Numbered from the stretch's first letter, positions 27,016-36,700 are shown. The stretch is DNA of 64,000 nt from Hippasteria phrygiana (GCA_037893225.1 JAZGUH010000025.1:1-64000); one strand, 5' to 3'. The notes: a model not told the origin generated them from the sequence alone. Translations and numbers: made by a program.

Positions 27016-28695
27016 ATGGCTGAAGGCGGAGAATTTGTACCTATGGATGAAATGGGTCGAGGTCGAGAAGACGAACAAGCTGATGCTGATGCTGATGATG
27101 ATTTCGAATTAAACAGAGACGATGATGATGCTTATTTAGAATTAGACAGAGGCGATGATTATCAAGAAGAATTAGAAAATCGGTTAAGACTAAATAAAGA
27201 TGCCCCTACAACAATAGGACAACTTAAGACAGAGTTGGTAAAAGAAAAACTATCCAATTTCTATAAATCTATATATGAGACTACTGGATATACACCAGGT
27301 ATTGAAGATACTACTAATTTTAGAAGTGATGAAGATGGGGGATTATCTGTAAGATGGGATAGAGGAAAGAAATGGGTTAAATTAACACACACAAAAATTC
27401 CGCGCTTGTTTTTAAAATTAAACACTATTCAAGGTAGAACTGACGCAGAATTTATCAGATATAATCTTGGTTTTGATGATTATGCATCTGCTAGATTAAC
27501 TAGTAAACCTCAACAAGAATTAAGCCAGATACACCCAGAAAATATTGAGATGAGTGAACTTCCAAAAGCGGCCGATGATGTCAGCGATATCGTAAAAGAA
27601 GTAATTGTAGATGTATTGAGAGAAGAAGACGTAGATTTAACGAAACAAGATCCTGATTTTGATGGAGAAGTATATAAAGAAGTAAATATACTAATTGATC
27701 TATTAAATAAACAAGAAAAAGAATTAGATGAACGAGCTAACGCATTAGCTAAAAAAATAAATATAGTAGATGGACGAAAAACTGAATTAAATGAACGAGC
27801 TAACGCATTAGATAAAACAATAAATATAGTAGATGGACGAATAGAAACATTAGATAGATCGAACGAATTAGCAGCTAAACGAACAACTGCATTAGATGAA
27901 CGAAAAACTAAAATAGATGAACGAGAAAAAGTATTAGCTGAACGAGAAAAAGTAATTGCTAAAATTACAGGATTAAAGAACCTTAGAGAAATTGCTGGTT
28001 CAATCAAAGCGTTAGAAACTCACAAAGGTGAGTTAGTATTAAATTTAGCTCGATTAAGAAGGTTAGATGATGAAATTAATCAAACCAAAGCTGAACTAAC
28101 TGAAGCAACGAGCGAAGAAGAGAGACGAGAAATAGTCAATCGATTAAAAGATCTAAATGATGAAAGATCCGCTAGAATGACAGTGGTGCGCGAAAATGAA
28201 CGAGGAATGAAAAGTAAAATCTCTAGAATCAAAGGAACGTTTAATAAAATGATGGATGGCGATACCTCGCTAAGAGAAAAGGTTGGAACTCTGTTTCGAA
28301 AAAAGGGTGTGACGATCGCTAGTGTATTGGCCGCGTTTGCTTTAGTTATAGGTACGATCGTTGCTTCTTTGATGGCGGTTTTTAGTGGGGGTGGCGGTTC
28401 GGCTGCAGCAGCTGGTGCGGCGGTTGTTCCTGCTTCGACCCCTGTTACTCCTACGCCTACGTCAGGAGGTAACGTTAAAAGTTGGATAAGTAATCATTTA
28501 AAAAACTTGTCTAATTTGCTAAAAAAGCTGGGTGCTAAGTTATTAGCCGCTTTACCGGGTATTTTGGGTACTATCGCGAGTTGGTTGTTCACGTTGTTAA
28601 GTAAGTCAGTCGGTTGGTTGGCGGAGCATGTGTGGACATTATTGGTGGGTGTTGGTACTTTGATACTAGTATACATGCAAAAAAATTTAAAATAA
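27016..28695 (+). CDS. coiled-coil membrane protein, 559 aa
   Basis: ATG 27016 follows CTTATTAAA. The first 60 residues are strongly acidic (DADADDDF). A globular part follows (about 60-190, with LSVRWDRGKKWVKL), then a long coiled coil (about 210-420) built from repeats of ERANAL-K-INIVD and EREKVLAEREKV. Next come a membrane helix (about 434-455, VTIASVLAAFALVIGTIVASLMAVF), a Gly/Ala/Pro/Thr linker and C-terminal hydrophobic helices ending VGVGTLILVYMQKNLK. No enzymatic motif is seen. A spike, tape-like or membrane-scaffold role is conceivable but unsupported. Copy 2 has the same length with scattered changes (for example around residue 125). In this copy a 1275-bp transposon lies 10 bp beyond its stop codon. 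Confidence 0.85.
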   Translation: MAEGGEFVPMDEMGRGREDEQADADADDDFELNRDDDDAYLELDRGDDYQEELENRLRLNKDAPTTIGQLKTELVKEKLSNFYKSIYETTGYTPGIEDTTNFRSDEDGGLSVRWDRGKKWVKLTHTKIPRLFLKLNTIQGRTDAEFIRYNLGFDDYASARLTSKPQQELSQIHPENIEMSELPKAADDVSDIVKEVIVDVLREEDVDLTKQDPDFDGEVYKEVNILIDLLNKQEKELDERANALAKKINIVDGRKTELNERANALDKTINIVDGRIETLDRSNELAAKRTTALDERKTKIDEREKVLAEREKVIAKITGLKNLREIAGSIKALETHKGELVLNLARLRRLDDEINQTKAELTEATSEEERREIVNRLKDLNDERSARMTVVRENERGMKSKISRIKGTFNKMMDGDTSLREKVGTLFRKKGVTIASVLAAFALVIGTIVASLMAVFSGGGGSAAAAGAAVVPASTPVTPTPTSGGNVKSWISNHLKNLSNLLKKLGAKLLAALPGILGTIASWLFTLLSKSVGWLAEHVWTLLVGVGTLILVYMQKNLK

Positions 28696-28705
28696 TATAC
28701 TACTT

Positions 28706-29980
28706 CAGGCCTTGAATTTGGTAATTTTTAGGGCAAGGCCACTTTGGCCTTGAATAAAGCAAAATTATGGAGGGCACCAAGGCCAGTAAGTAGGGCACCA
28801 AGGCCAAATTATATCTGCAGAAAGGGCACGGAGGGCGCGGCACTGTTGATTTTTTTCCGTTCAAAACGTATTTAACTAAGAGTAAGAGTAAGACTATGAG
28901 GCCAAAAACATACTGCTTCCGATCACATGGGTATTCAATTATATGTGAATTTCAGCCTAAACTATTTCCGTTTACGCTACGAAAGCTATAACAAAAAATT
29001 GCCAAAAAAAATTATCAAAACTTGCCTTAATTAATGTCAAAAATATTTACGGTCGATAATTCTTAAAAATCATGGAGAATTTAGGTCGTACACATCACTA
29101 TGCACAACGCTAACCACGATGGGAAACTGGCCAACACTGTCCGTTTATCCATGGAGAAATAAATTTCTCCATGGTTTATCGTACGGTGGTAAGCGTGCGT
29201 GATGCACTTTGTGTGGCGGGCGAAACCTCGTGTTGCGGCAGGAAATGTCGGGGAAACACGCTGCGGTGTACAAGCGGTACAACCTCGAAATAAATTCATG
29301 AACACGGAAAATGCATACACAGACAAAAGAGATCAAGTTCTGTGAATTAACGTGCAGAAATCTTCTTTCTCTATCGATTTTTTGGGCCTAATTATTCATC
29401 AAAACTTTTGACAACACCGCGTGTTGTGACCAAATTTCATGAAGTTGTATGTAGCGCGCCGAAGGCGTGCTTCATAGCGCCGCCTACAAGAGCGCGTTTC
29501 CTCGTACATGAACATCGATGCGTATTGTAAGGCGCACACGTGCAAGTACTGAGAAAAGGAAAGTCAGTTGACTGCACGTAAACGTTGCCGTACATGTACA
29601 TACTCCTGCTGATTTGTGTGTACGTACGAATACACACATTTATTCTTGCGGTGGGGGTGTTGATGCTTGAAGTATCGGCACACTCCGAAACTGGACCAGA
29701 TTAATAGTTTGTGTGCATGTACTGTGATTCTGTACGCGCGATCGCCAACGTGTTGTGCAGCGAGATTTTATGAAGGGCTGGCATGACATCGAAAAAACAA
29801 ATGATATGAAGGATTGTACTTGTATTGGCTGTGTTTTTGCAAAAAGGGCACGACGGCCAAGGTAAATTTGGGGCAAGGCAAAACTGGCCGTGAAGACGGA
29901 GATTTTGTGTGGGGCACCTCGGCCAGTAAGAAGGCAACGACGGCACTGGCCGTCGTGGCCGTCGTTCATTTCAAGCCCTG
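28706..29980. mobile_element. non-autonomous DNA transposon inside Polinton copy 1 (1275 bp)
   Basis: It starts CAGGCCTTGAA and ends TTCAAGCCCTG (11-bp TIR, one mismatch) and is flanked by CTACTT at 28700-28705 and 29981-29986. Copy 2 has the empty site with a single CTACTT. Both subterminal regions are full of GGGCA...GGCC words (for example 28731-28812 and 29846-29957), as in transposase-binding arrays. It has a perfect internal hairpin CCATGGAGAAAT/ATTTCTCCATGG near 29149-29174 and no coding. The CAGG terminus recalls hAT, but the duplication is 6 bp rather than 8, so the superfamily is open. Confidence 0.92.
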
Positions 29981-29992
29981 CTACTTTATAAA

Positions 29993-30637
29993 ATGACCGC
30001 AGAATCCGTTTACCCTAAATTGCCCGTTGATTATAGTGCACCTATAGAAACGAATGAGTCTTCAGTCTTTAGGTTAAATAAAATCGAACGAGTGCAAAAA
30101 GAGATATCTAACGAGAGAGATAAGAGAGAAAGGTTGCACAAAAAGTATAATAAAATTATTACCTGTTTATCTAACGCAGAGACCGTTATAGAATGTTTAG
30201 GTGCTTTATCCGGTACCATAGGCATAGTCAGCGTTGTTGGTATCATTAGTATACCTGTAGGTGTGGTGCTAGAAGGATTAGCTATAGGATGCGTGGGTGT
30301 AAGTTTGGCATTAAAACGATTTAGTAAAAAGTTTAGAGGTAAAGCTAAGAAACACGATGAGATTAGAGTAGTAGCCGAAACAAAATTAAATACGATAAAT
30401 GAATTAGTGTCTCAGGCTGTAGACGATGGCGATGTAAGTCACGAAGAATTTGCTTTGATTAACGATGAATTAAAAAAGTTTTATGGAATGAAAGAAGCTA
30501 TTAGGACTCAAACTAAAGCGAGAGAAGAGTCTGTTTCTAACCAAAAAGAAATAGACGATGAGGTTAAAAAGAAAGTGGTCGAGCTTCTAGCGAAAGAAAA
30601 AAAAGATCTTATCGCAAAACTTACAACTTTAAATTAG
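29993..30637 (+). CDS. membrane protein with basic/coiled tail, 214 aa
   Basis: ATG 29993 follows TACTTTATAAA. The N-terminus has a YPKLP motif. A basic coiled stretch (about 30-55) precedes a long hydrophobic region (about 68-105, LSGTIGIVSVVGIISIPVGVVLEGLAIG). Then comes KRFSKKFRGKAKKHDEI and a charged helical tail. I recall this pattern (TKLNTINELVSQAVDDG-like block) as common in animal Polintons, function unknown. The protein is identical in both copies. Near its 3' end an A8 run and an open -1 frame suggest a longer frameshifted form (see the next feature). Confidence 0.85.
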   Translation: MTAESVYPKLPVDYSAPIETNESSVFRLNKIERVQKEISNERDKRERLHKKYNKIITCLSNAETVIECLGALSGTIGIVSVVGIISIPVGVVLEGLAIGCVGVSLALKRFSKKFRGKAKKHDEIRVVAETKLNTINELVSQAVDDGDVSHEEFALINDELKKFYGMKEAIRTQTKAREESVSNQKEIDDEVKKKVVELLAKEKKDLIAKLTTLN

Positions 30638-30750
30638 AAATATGTAAAGAGTATGAGCGTGATTCTAACGTGAGTATAGATAAGCCTCCTAGCTACACAA
30701 GTGCTCAAGAGAGTTTAGAGACTAGGCCTAGCGCTCCTTGCAAAGAGTAG
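30568..30750 (+). CDS. candidate -1 frameshift extension with PPxY and PSAP motifs
   Basis: In the -1 frame relative to the 214-aa gene there is no stop from 30568 to the TAG at 30748-30750, and no ATG, so the frame cannot start by itself. The 0 frame contains A_AAA_AAA within eight A residues (30597-30604), a classic -1 slippery heptamer, 31 bp before its stop. Slippage would replace the last 11 residues with a 48-residue tail. This tail contains PPSY (30685-30696) and PSAP (30727-30738), the two classic late-domain motifs that bind NEDD4-type ligases and TSG101. No strong downstream stem is seen. Copy 2 is identical here (46368-46521). Translation is inference, and a spliced or polymerase-slippage route is an alternative. 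Confidence 0.5.
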   Translation, partial: KESGRASSERKKRSYRKTYNFKLEICKEYERDSNVSIDKPPSYTSAQESLETRPSAPCKE

Positions 30751-30773
30751 TTGTAGTTAGTAACGCAAGACAC

Positions 30774-30818
30774 AAAAAAACCCTCATCTCTACTGAGTGT
30801 AGAGATGAGGGTTTTTTT
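30774..30818. terminator. perfect 13-bp stem hairpin flanked by A7/T8
   Basis: CCCTCATCTCTAC, a 5-base loop TGAGT, then the exact complement, extended by seven A and eight T to a 20-bp perfect stem. It sits between the last gene and the TIR and is preserved in copy 2 (46297-46344). By shape it is a bidirectional terminator-like element. A role in 3'-end formation, replication arrest or packaging is equally possible. Confidence 0.8.
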
Positions 30819-30823
30819 TGCCA

Positions 30824-31076
30824 TATGTTATTTTAGGAGCAGCGCCCGGGCGCCCCGGATATTTCGTATGCTTGTGGGATATGGAAAATACTTTTTATTT
30901 TCTTGATTTTGTGCTAATTTTGGTGTGTAGTACCCCATCAAAATTTTGAATTAAATTTGGGCTATTTTTAGAATATTTTTGTTTTTTTTAAATTTGATGT
31001 ATATACTCACAGCAAAATTGGGGAAGGAAGTGAAAAATCGGGTTTTGTCGCTGAATCGGCAAATCCCTATACTACT
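30824..31076 (-). repeat. right TIR of Polinton copy 1
   Basis: Inverted 253-bp partner of 13630-13882, with the 12-bp GC palindrome at 30842-30853. It ends ...CCCTATACTACT, followed by the TGATG duplication. Confidence 0.95.
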
Positions 31077-31081
31077 TGATG

Positions 31082-31317
31082 GGAAATGCCATGCCTTGGT
31101 TGGCAAGATGGCTCCTATGTGTTGATCATGTGTGTGATTAAACCAGTTCGTAATTGTTTGTAAATCAACACAATCCTCGTAATCTCCTGAATCATTTATA
31201 GTCATCCGAATCTGTAAAGTAACGCTAATCCCGTTACACATGCGACCTTGGACCCTACTATCGTCAGATCATTGCCAAAATGTAAAAAAAAGGCGACAGC
31301 GGGTTACTCGGACTAGG
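31082..31317. other. right flank of Polinton copy 1; possible rest of split LTR
   Basis: 31082-31239 ends CCCGTTACA and may be the remainder of the LTR-like sequence begun at 13548. Beyond it is unremarkable host sequence up to the 9-bp duplication CATGCTAGG (31318-31326) of the next element. Confidence 0.35.
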
Positions 31318-31326
31318 CATGCTAGG

Positions 31327-32314
31327 TACTTCCAAAAATGTAAGGCTCTCCCGTTAGCCTTACAACGATATTCCTTTTTGGACCCCGTAACTCAATGGGA
31401 TTTGCAATACTCTCTTGAGAGATCAGTTACAATGTTCTAGAATTCCACTTTCCCAAACGTTAATCTCCCCAGAAGGTTATCCAATCCCTGCTACATACCT
31501 TTGAGACTTTTGCGGCACATTTGCGGAACATTGAAACGGACAATTTATTGTGTAATGGAGTTTTTATTCACCAACCGACGTATTCAGCCGAGATGAACAT
31601 GGCGTCGCACAGCTGACTAATACAGTCCACCAGACTGCGCATGCGTGTTGAGTTTTCGAAGAGATTTGGGGCTCGACCATTTTTTGAAGGGGGGGGGGGG
31701 GCATCTTGTCTACACTGTGTAAAGCGCGCCATGCACACATCATCACCGTACCAAAGCGCGATGTAGACAAGATGCCCCCCCTTCAAAAAATGGTCGAGCC
31801 CCAAATCTCTTCGAAAACTCCACACGCATGCGCAGTCTGGTGGACTGTATTAGTCAGCTGTGCGACGCCATGTTCATCTCGGCTGAATACGTCGGTTGGT
31901 GAATAAAAACTCCATTACACAATAAATTGTCCGTTTCAATGTTCCGCAAATGTGCCGCAAAAGTCTCAAAGGTATGTAGCAGGGATTGGATAACCTTCTG
32001 GGGAGATTAACGTTTGGGAAAGTGGAATTCTAGAACATTGTAACTGATCTCTCAAGAGAGTATCAGGGGCGGATCTAGGATTTACCCAAGGGGGGGGGTT
32101 TACCTGAGGTGATTGGCCTACACACCCCAGCGTGCCGATTTTTCGACACCCGACACTGGTTATTATTTTTTTTTCTCAGCCCAAAGGGGGGGTTTAAACC
32201 CCCAAAACCCCCCCCGTAGATCCGCCACTGAGTATTGCAAATCCCATTGAGTTACGGGGTCCAAAAAGGAATATCGTTGTAAGGCTAACGGAGAGCCTTA
32301 CATTTTTGGAAGTA
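31327..32314. mobile_element. foldback MITE A with long TIRs and 9-bp TSD
   Basis: The element begins TACTTCCAAAAATG and ends with its complement, with CATGCTAGG duplicated at 31318-31326 and 32315-32323. The two arms (about 31327-31720 and 31753-32314) pair almost throughout, joined by a short loop near 31720-31752, giving a giant hairpin. The right arm is interrupted by a 167-bp MITE. Nine-base duplications and long TIRs are typical of Mutator-like (MULE) elements. No transposase is present. Confidence 0.88.
32064..32230. mobile_element. 167-bp MITE inside foldback A
   Basis: It begins CAGGGGCGGATCTA and ends TAGATCCGCCACTG, flanked by AGTAT on each side (32059-32063, 32231-32235). The opposite arm of foldback A preserves the empty site. 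The termini look hAT-like, but the duplication is 5 bp. Confidence 0.85.
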
Positions 32315-32324
32315 CATGCTAGGG

Positions 32325-33233
32325 TAGCCCCACTAGTGTGCCCTGTATACTGCGCTATACAAGGCCACACATCGTGACACGCTTTTTTTGGTTGAATACT
32401 CTTTCCAATCTGTGCGCATTTGTCCAAGGAACTGGCGAGTTGCAATTATACTGGATGTATTCGGTAGTCTCTCAGCTTTTATTATCTGGAGTTTACATTA
32501 ATCTTACCTCAAAATTTTCGAGAAATTTTTGCATCTTTTCTAGGCTTCATATGCACACGTACAACGTCTCTTGGCGGCAGCCATTTTGAATGTAAGAAGC
32601 GAATGACCCCAAAGTTGTGACGTCGGGTTATGCAAATCGCTCTTGCCGCCCGACTTTAGCTTTACGAGTTGTGATGCGACGGCTGTTTCTTGTACTAGAA
32701 ACTGGCACGCGCGCGGCGGCCAGAGGCCCTGTACAATTATTGCAATCGATACTGTATGGGTTGTCGCCGGACCAAGTCAGAAAACATCGTTTTTGTACCA
32801 AGGTTTGCGATGAGAAGGAAGAGCAACTCATGTTTGTCACTTAAAGTCAGGTATGTTAAATTCTTCCAAGAGAAGAAACAGCCGTCGCATCACAACTCGT
32901 AAAGGATGGCGGCAAGAGCGATTTGCATAACACGACGTCACAACTTTGGGGTCATTCGCTTCTCACATTCAAAATGGCTGCCGCCAAGAGACGTTGTACG
33001 TGTGCATATGAAGCATAGAAAAGATGCCAAAATTTCTCGAAAATTTTGAGGTAAGATTAATGTAAACTCCAGATAATAAAAGCTGAGAGACTACCGAATA
33101 CATCCAGTATAATTGCAACTCGCCAGTTCCTTGGACAAATGCGCACAGATTGGAAAGAGTATTCAACCAAAAAAAGCGTGTCACGATGTGTGGCCTTGTA
33201 TAGCGCAGCATACAGGGCACACTAGTGGGGCTA
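32325..33233. mobile_element. foldback MITE B with long TIRs and 9-bp TSD
   Basis: Ends are TAGCCCCACTAGTGTGCCC and its complement. The 9-bp duplication ATGCTAGGG lies at 32316-32324 and 33234-33242. Arms of roughly 370 bp (about 32325-32690 and 32870-33233) flank a short centre. The duplication overlaps the right target copy of foldback A, so B inserted at the edge of A. It is non-coding apart from repeat frames on both arms. Confidence 0.9.
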
Positions 33234-33464
33234 ATGCTAGGGTAAAGTTAACTCATGCGATTACCGTTGTACGGTTGTTAGGCCTAACGATTTATTTCAA
33301 CATAAAAGTCACTTTCCGGAAAATAAAACCATTTTTGATAACGGGTTAATTACCCGTTCCAACAGTATCACTGACGCAGAAATCGACCATTCCGTCTTCC
33401 CGGAAACGCGATCTAAATTTCAAAAATTGCGGAACCGGTCGATCAACTGTACTGTAACAGTTAG

Positions 33465-33680
33465 TTAGATCATTTTCATGCATAACCTACCCTTTTCTTC
33501 AACACTGGAGGCATCCCCTGCCTCGTAAAGCTGACCCACAGTCTCAGGGACCTTTTGAAACTCTACCCCAGCATCACTTTTCAATTGTGCACTTTTTGGC
33601 GGACGTTCCATCTCAGCATCTCCGGAATTGAAGGGTTCATTACGTTGGGCATGGTCACCGACAGCTGCCATGGCTGCCAT
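33465..33680 (-). CDS. possible first coding exon of a host gene
   Basis: A minus-strand frame beginning MAAMAAVGDHAQRNEP runs about 60 residues (Glu/Ala/Pro-rich, ending SSVEEKG) and meets a donor-like GGTAGGTT near 33489-33496. It has the look of a polar N-terminal exon rather than a transposon protein, and its downstream side would hold foldbacks A and B and Polinton copy 1 as intron sequence. No domain is recognised and no second exon was found, so it could be a chance frame. Confidence 0.3.
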   Translation of the reverse strand: MAAMAAVGDHAQRNEPFNSGDAEMERPPKSAQLKSDAGVEFQKVPETVGQLYEAGDASSVEEKGRLCMKMI

Positions 33681-33745
33681 GTTGTTATGAAAACGCAAAA
33701 TTAAAGACGTACATGTGGTACAAGATCGTATACCAGGCTCAAGGT

Positions 33746-36700
33746 ACCTGGCTGATCCTGGCCCTAAATTTCGGGCCTGAATTCAGGCTAGCCTGATTTT
33801 CACGTCAGGATATTTTTACGTTCAGAGGCTTCGCCCGCATTTACCCATACGGTGGCCGATAGACAACGCAACTATAAAATATCAATGTAGATCAGTTGTA
33901 TCTTGATTTTAAGTAACATATTAAGGAAATAGGCCTACTGTTAATTTCGGCCGATGGTGCCGAATTCATATTGAGAAAAGCAAAAATCCATTATAGTAAA
34001 TAAATCAAATAAAATAAAATAGAAAACACTATTTTGTAGCCTTACGTACTTGTATTACGAACGGGGGCGCTGTTCATCATGGCCAGGTTATGATGTGACA
34101 CATCACTTCTAATGGACGAAATATATACCTTTCCCCATCAATTTCGCATATTTTGTTGAAAAAAATGCCAATATTTATCATGAAACTGAAGGCGCCCCGA
34201 ATAAACTGTGCATAAACAGTGTCAGCCTCATTAATCTTAAATAGATTTTTAATTTTAAACAAAAAGCTCAAAGTCAGTCTTAAAGAGGCGCAGAATGCAG
34301 TTTTTCCAACAATTTTGTTCCATTATATATAAATGCCAGAAAATTATAATTATTATTAATGAACTTTGAAGAACAACACCTGAACTGGATCTGAAAAGCG
34401 CCCCGAATGAAATAGTGAAGAAATAGTGTCCGTCTAAAGAATTTTAAATAAAGACACTTTTTCGGTGAAAAAAGTTAAAAACAAGTCACAATAGTCATAA
34501 TGACGTTTTTTTTTAAATTTTGTACCATTATTAATTCCCGAAAATTGCAATTTTTATTAATGAACATGGAAGAACAACACCTGAACTGGATCTGAAAAGC
34601 GCCCCGAATGAAATAGTGAAGATTAAACAGTTTTCCGTTTAATGAATTTTAAATGAAGACGGATTTTCCGTTAAAAAAGCTAAAAATCATTCACGACGAG
34701 TCATAATGCCGTTTTTAAAACAATTTTGTACCATTCTTAATACCCGAAAATTCAAATTTTTATTAATGAACTTGGAAGAACTACACCTGAACTGGATCTG
34801 AAAAGCGCCCCGAATGAAATATTGAAGAAAAAGTGTCCGTTTAATGAATTTTAAATGGAGACGGATTTTCGTTTTAAAACGATTAAAATCAGTCACGAAG
34901 AGTCAGAATGCCGTTTTTTCAACAATTTTGTACCATTCTTAAAGCCCGAAAATTGCAATTTTTATTAAAGAACTTGGAAGAACAACACTTGAACTGGATC
35001 TGAAAAGCGCCCCGAATGAAATAGTGAAGAAATAGTGTCCGTCTAAAGAATTTTAAATAAAGACACTTTTTCGGTGAAAAAAGTTAAAAACAAGTCACAA
35101 TAGTCATAATGACGTTTTTTAAACAATTTTGTACCATTATTAATTCCCGAAAATTGCAATTTTTATTAATGAACATGGAAGAACAACACCTGAACTGGAT
35201 CTGAAAAGCGCCCCGAATGAAATAGTGAAGAAACAGTTTTCCGTTTAATGAATTTTAAATGGTGACGGATTTTCTTCGTGACTGATTTTTAGCTTTTTAA
35301 AACGAAAATCCGTCTCTATTTGAAATTCGTTAGACGGAAACTATTTATTCACTATTTTCTATAGGAACGCTTTTCAAATCCAGTTCAGGTGTTGTTCTTC
35401 CAATTTCATTAATAAAAATTTGAATTTTAGGGCATTAAGAATAGTACAAAATTGTTGAAAAAAAGGCATTCTGACTCTTCCTGACTGATTTTTAGCTTTT
35501 TAAAACGAAAATCCGTCTTTAATTAAAATTCATTAGACAGACCTGTTTGTTCACCATTTCCTTCGGGGCGCTTTTCAGATCCAGTTCAGGTGTTGTGCTT
35601 CCAAGTTCATTAATACAAATTGGAATTTTCGGGTAGTAAGAATGGTACAAAATTGTTGAAAAAACGGCATTATTACTCTTCCTGACTGATTTTTAGCTTT
35701 TTAAATCGAAAATCCGTCTTTATTTAGAATACATTAGACGGACACTATTTCTTCAGCATTTCTTTCGGGGCGCTTTTCAGATCCAGTTCAGGTGTTGTTC
35801 TTCCAATTTCATTAATAAAAATTGGCATTTTCGGGCATTAAGAATGGTACAAAATTGTTAAAAAGACGGCATTATGACTCTTCCTGACTGATTTTTAGCT
35901 TTTTTAACCGAAAATCAGTCTCTATTTGAAATTCGTTAGACGGACACTATTTATTCACTATTTTCTATCGGGACGCTTTTCAAATCCGGTTCAGGTGTTG
36001 TTCTTCCAATTTCATTAATAAAAATTTGAATTTTCGGGCATTAAGAATAGTACAAAATTGTTGAAAAAAAAGCATTCTGACTCTTCCTGACTGATTTTTA
36101 GCTTTTTAAAACGAAAATCCGTCTTTAATTAAAATTCATTAGACAGACCTGTTTGTTCACCATTTCCTTCGGGGCGCTTTTCAGATCCAGTTCAGGTGTT
36201 GTTCTTCCAAGTTCAATAATAAAAATTGGCATTTTCGGGCATTAAGAATGGTACAAAATTGTAAAACAAAACGGCATTATGACTCTTCGTGAATGATTTA
36301 TAGCTTTTGGACCCGAAAATCCGTCCTCATTTATAATAAATTAGACGGAAACTATTTCTTCAGCATTTCTTTCGGGGCGCTTTTCAGATCCAGTTCAGGT
36401 GTTGTTCTTCAAATTTCATGAATATAAATTGGCATTTTCGGGCATTAAGAATGGTACAAAATTGTTGAAAAAACGGCATTATGACTCTTCGTAAAAGATT
36501 TTTAGCTTTTTAAAACGAAAATCCGTCTTTAATTGAAATTCATTAGACAGACCTGTTTGTTCACCATTTCATTCGGGGCGCTTTTCAGATCCAGTTCAGG
36601 TGTTGTTCTTCCAAGTTCCATAATAAAAATTGGCATTTTCGGGCATTAAGAATGGTACAAAATTGTAAAAAAAACGGCATTATGACTCTTCGTGAATGAT

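Larger units (their letters stand above)
13630..31076 (+). mobile_element. Polinton/Maverick copy 1 (17447 bp)
   Basis: This is a complete element bounded by 253-bp inverted repeats (13630-13882 and 30824-31076) that begin AGTAG(C/T)ATAGGG. A perfect 5-bp duplication TGATG sits at 13625-13629 and 31077-31081. It encodes the Polinton hallmark set of family B polymerase, retroviral-type integrase, A32-like ATPase and capsid candidate. Lesions are a 76-bp Penelope fragment in the ATPase gene, a nonsense codon in the middle minus-strand paralogue, and a 1275-bp transposon at 28706-29980. Without these insertions the element is about 16.1 kb. The polymerase, integrase and capsid frames are open, so it is recent. 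Confidence 0.97.

Noticed and set aside
27510..28007. 165-codon minus-strand frame rich in Ser/Ala/Asn
   Set aside because: It is the antisense shadow of the coiled-coil repeat of the 559-aa gene, and the same shadow appears in copy 2.
30640..30750. PPSY/PSAP segment as an independent small gene
   Set aside because: There is no ATG in this frame between the upstream stop at 30565 and the end, so it could be reached only by frameshifting or splicing. It was kept as a frameshift candidate instead.
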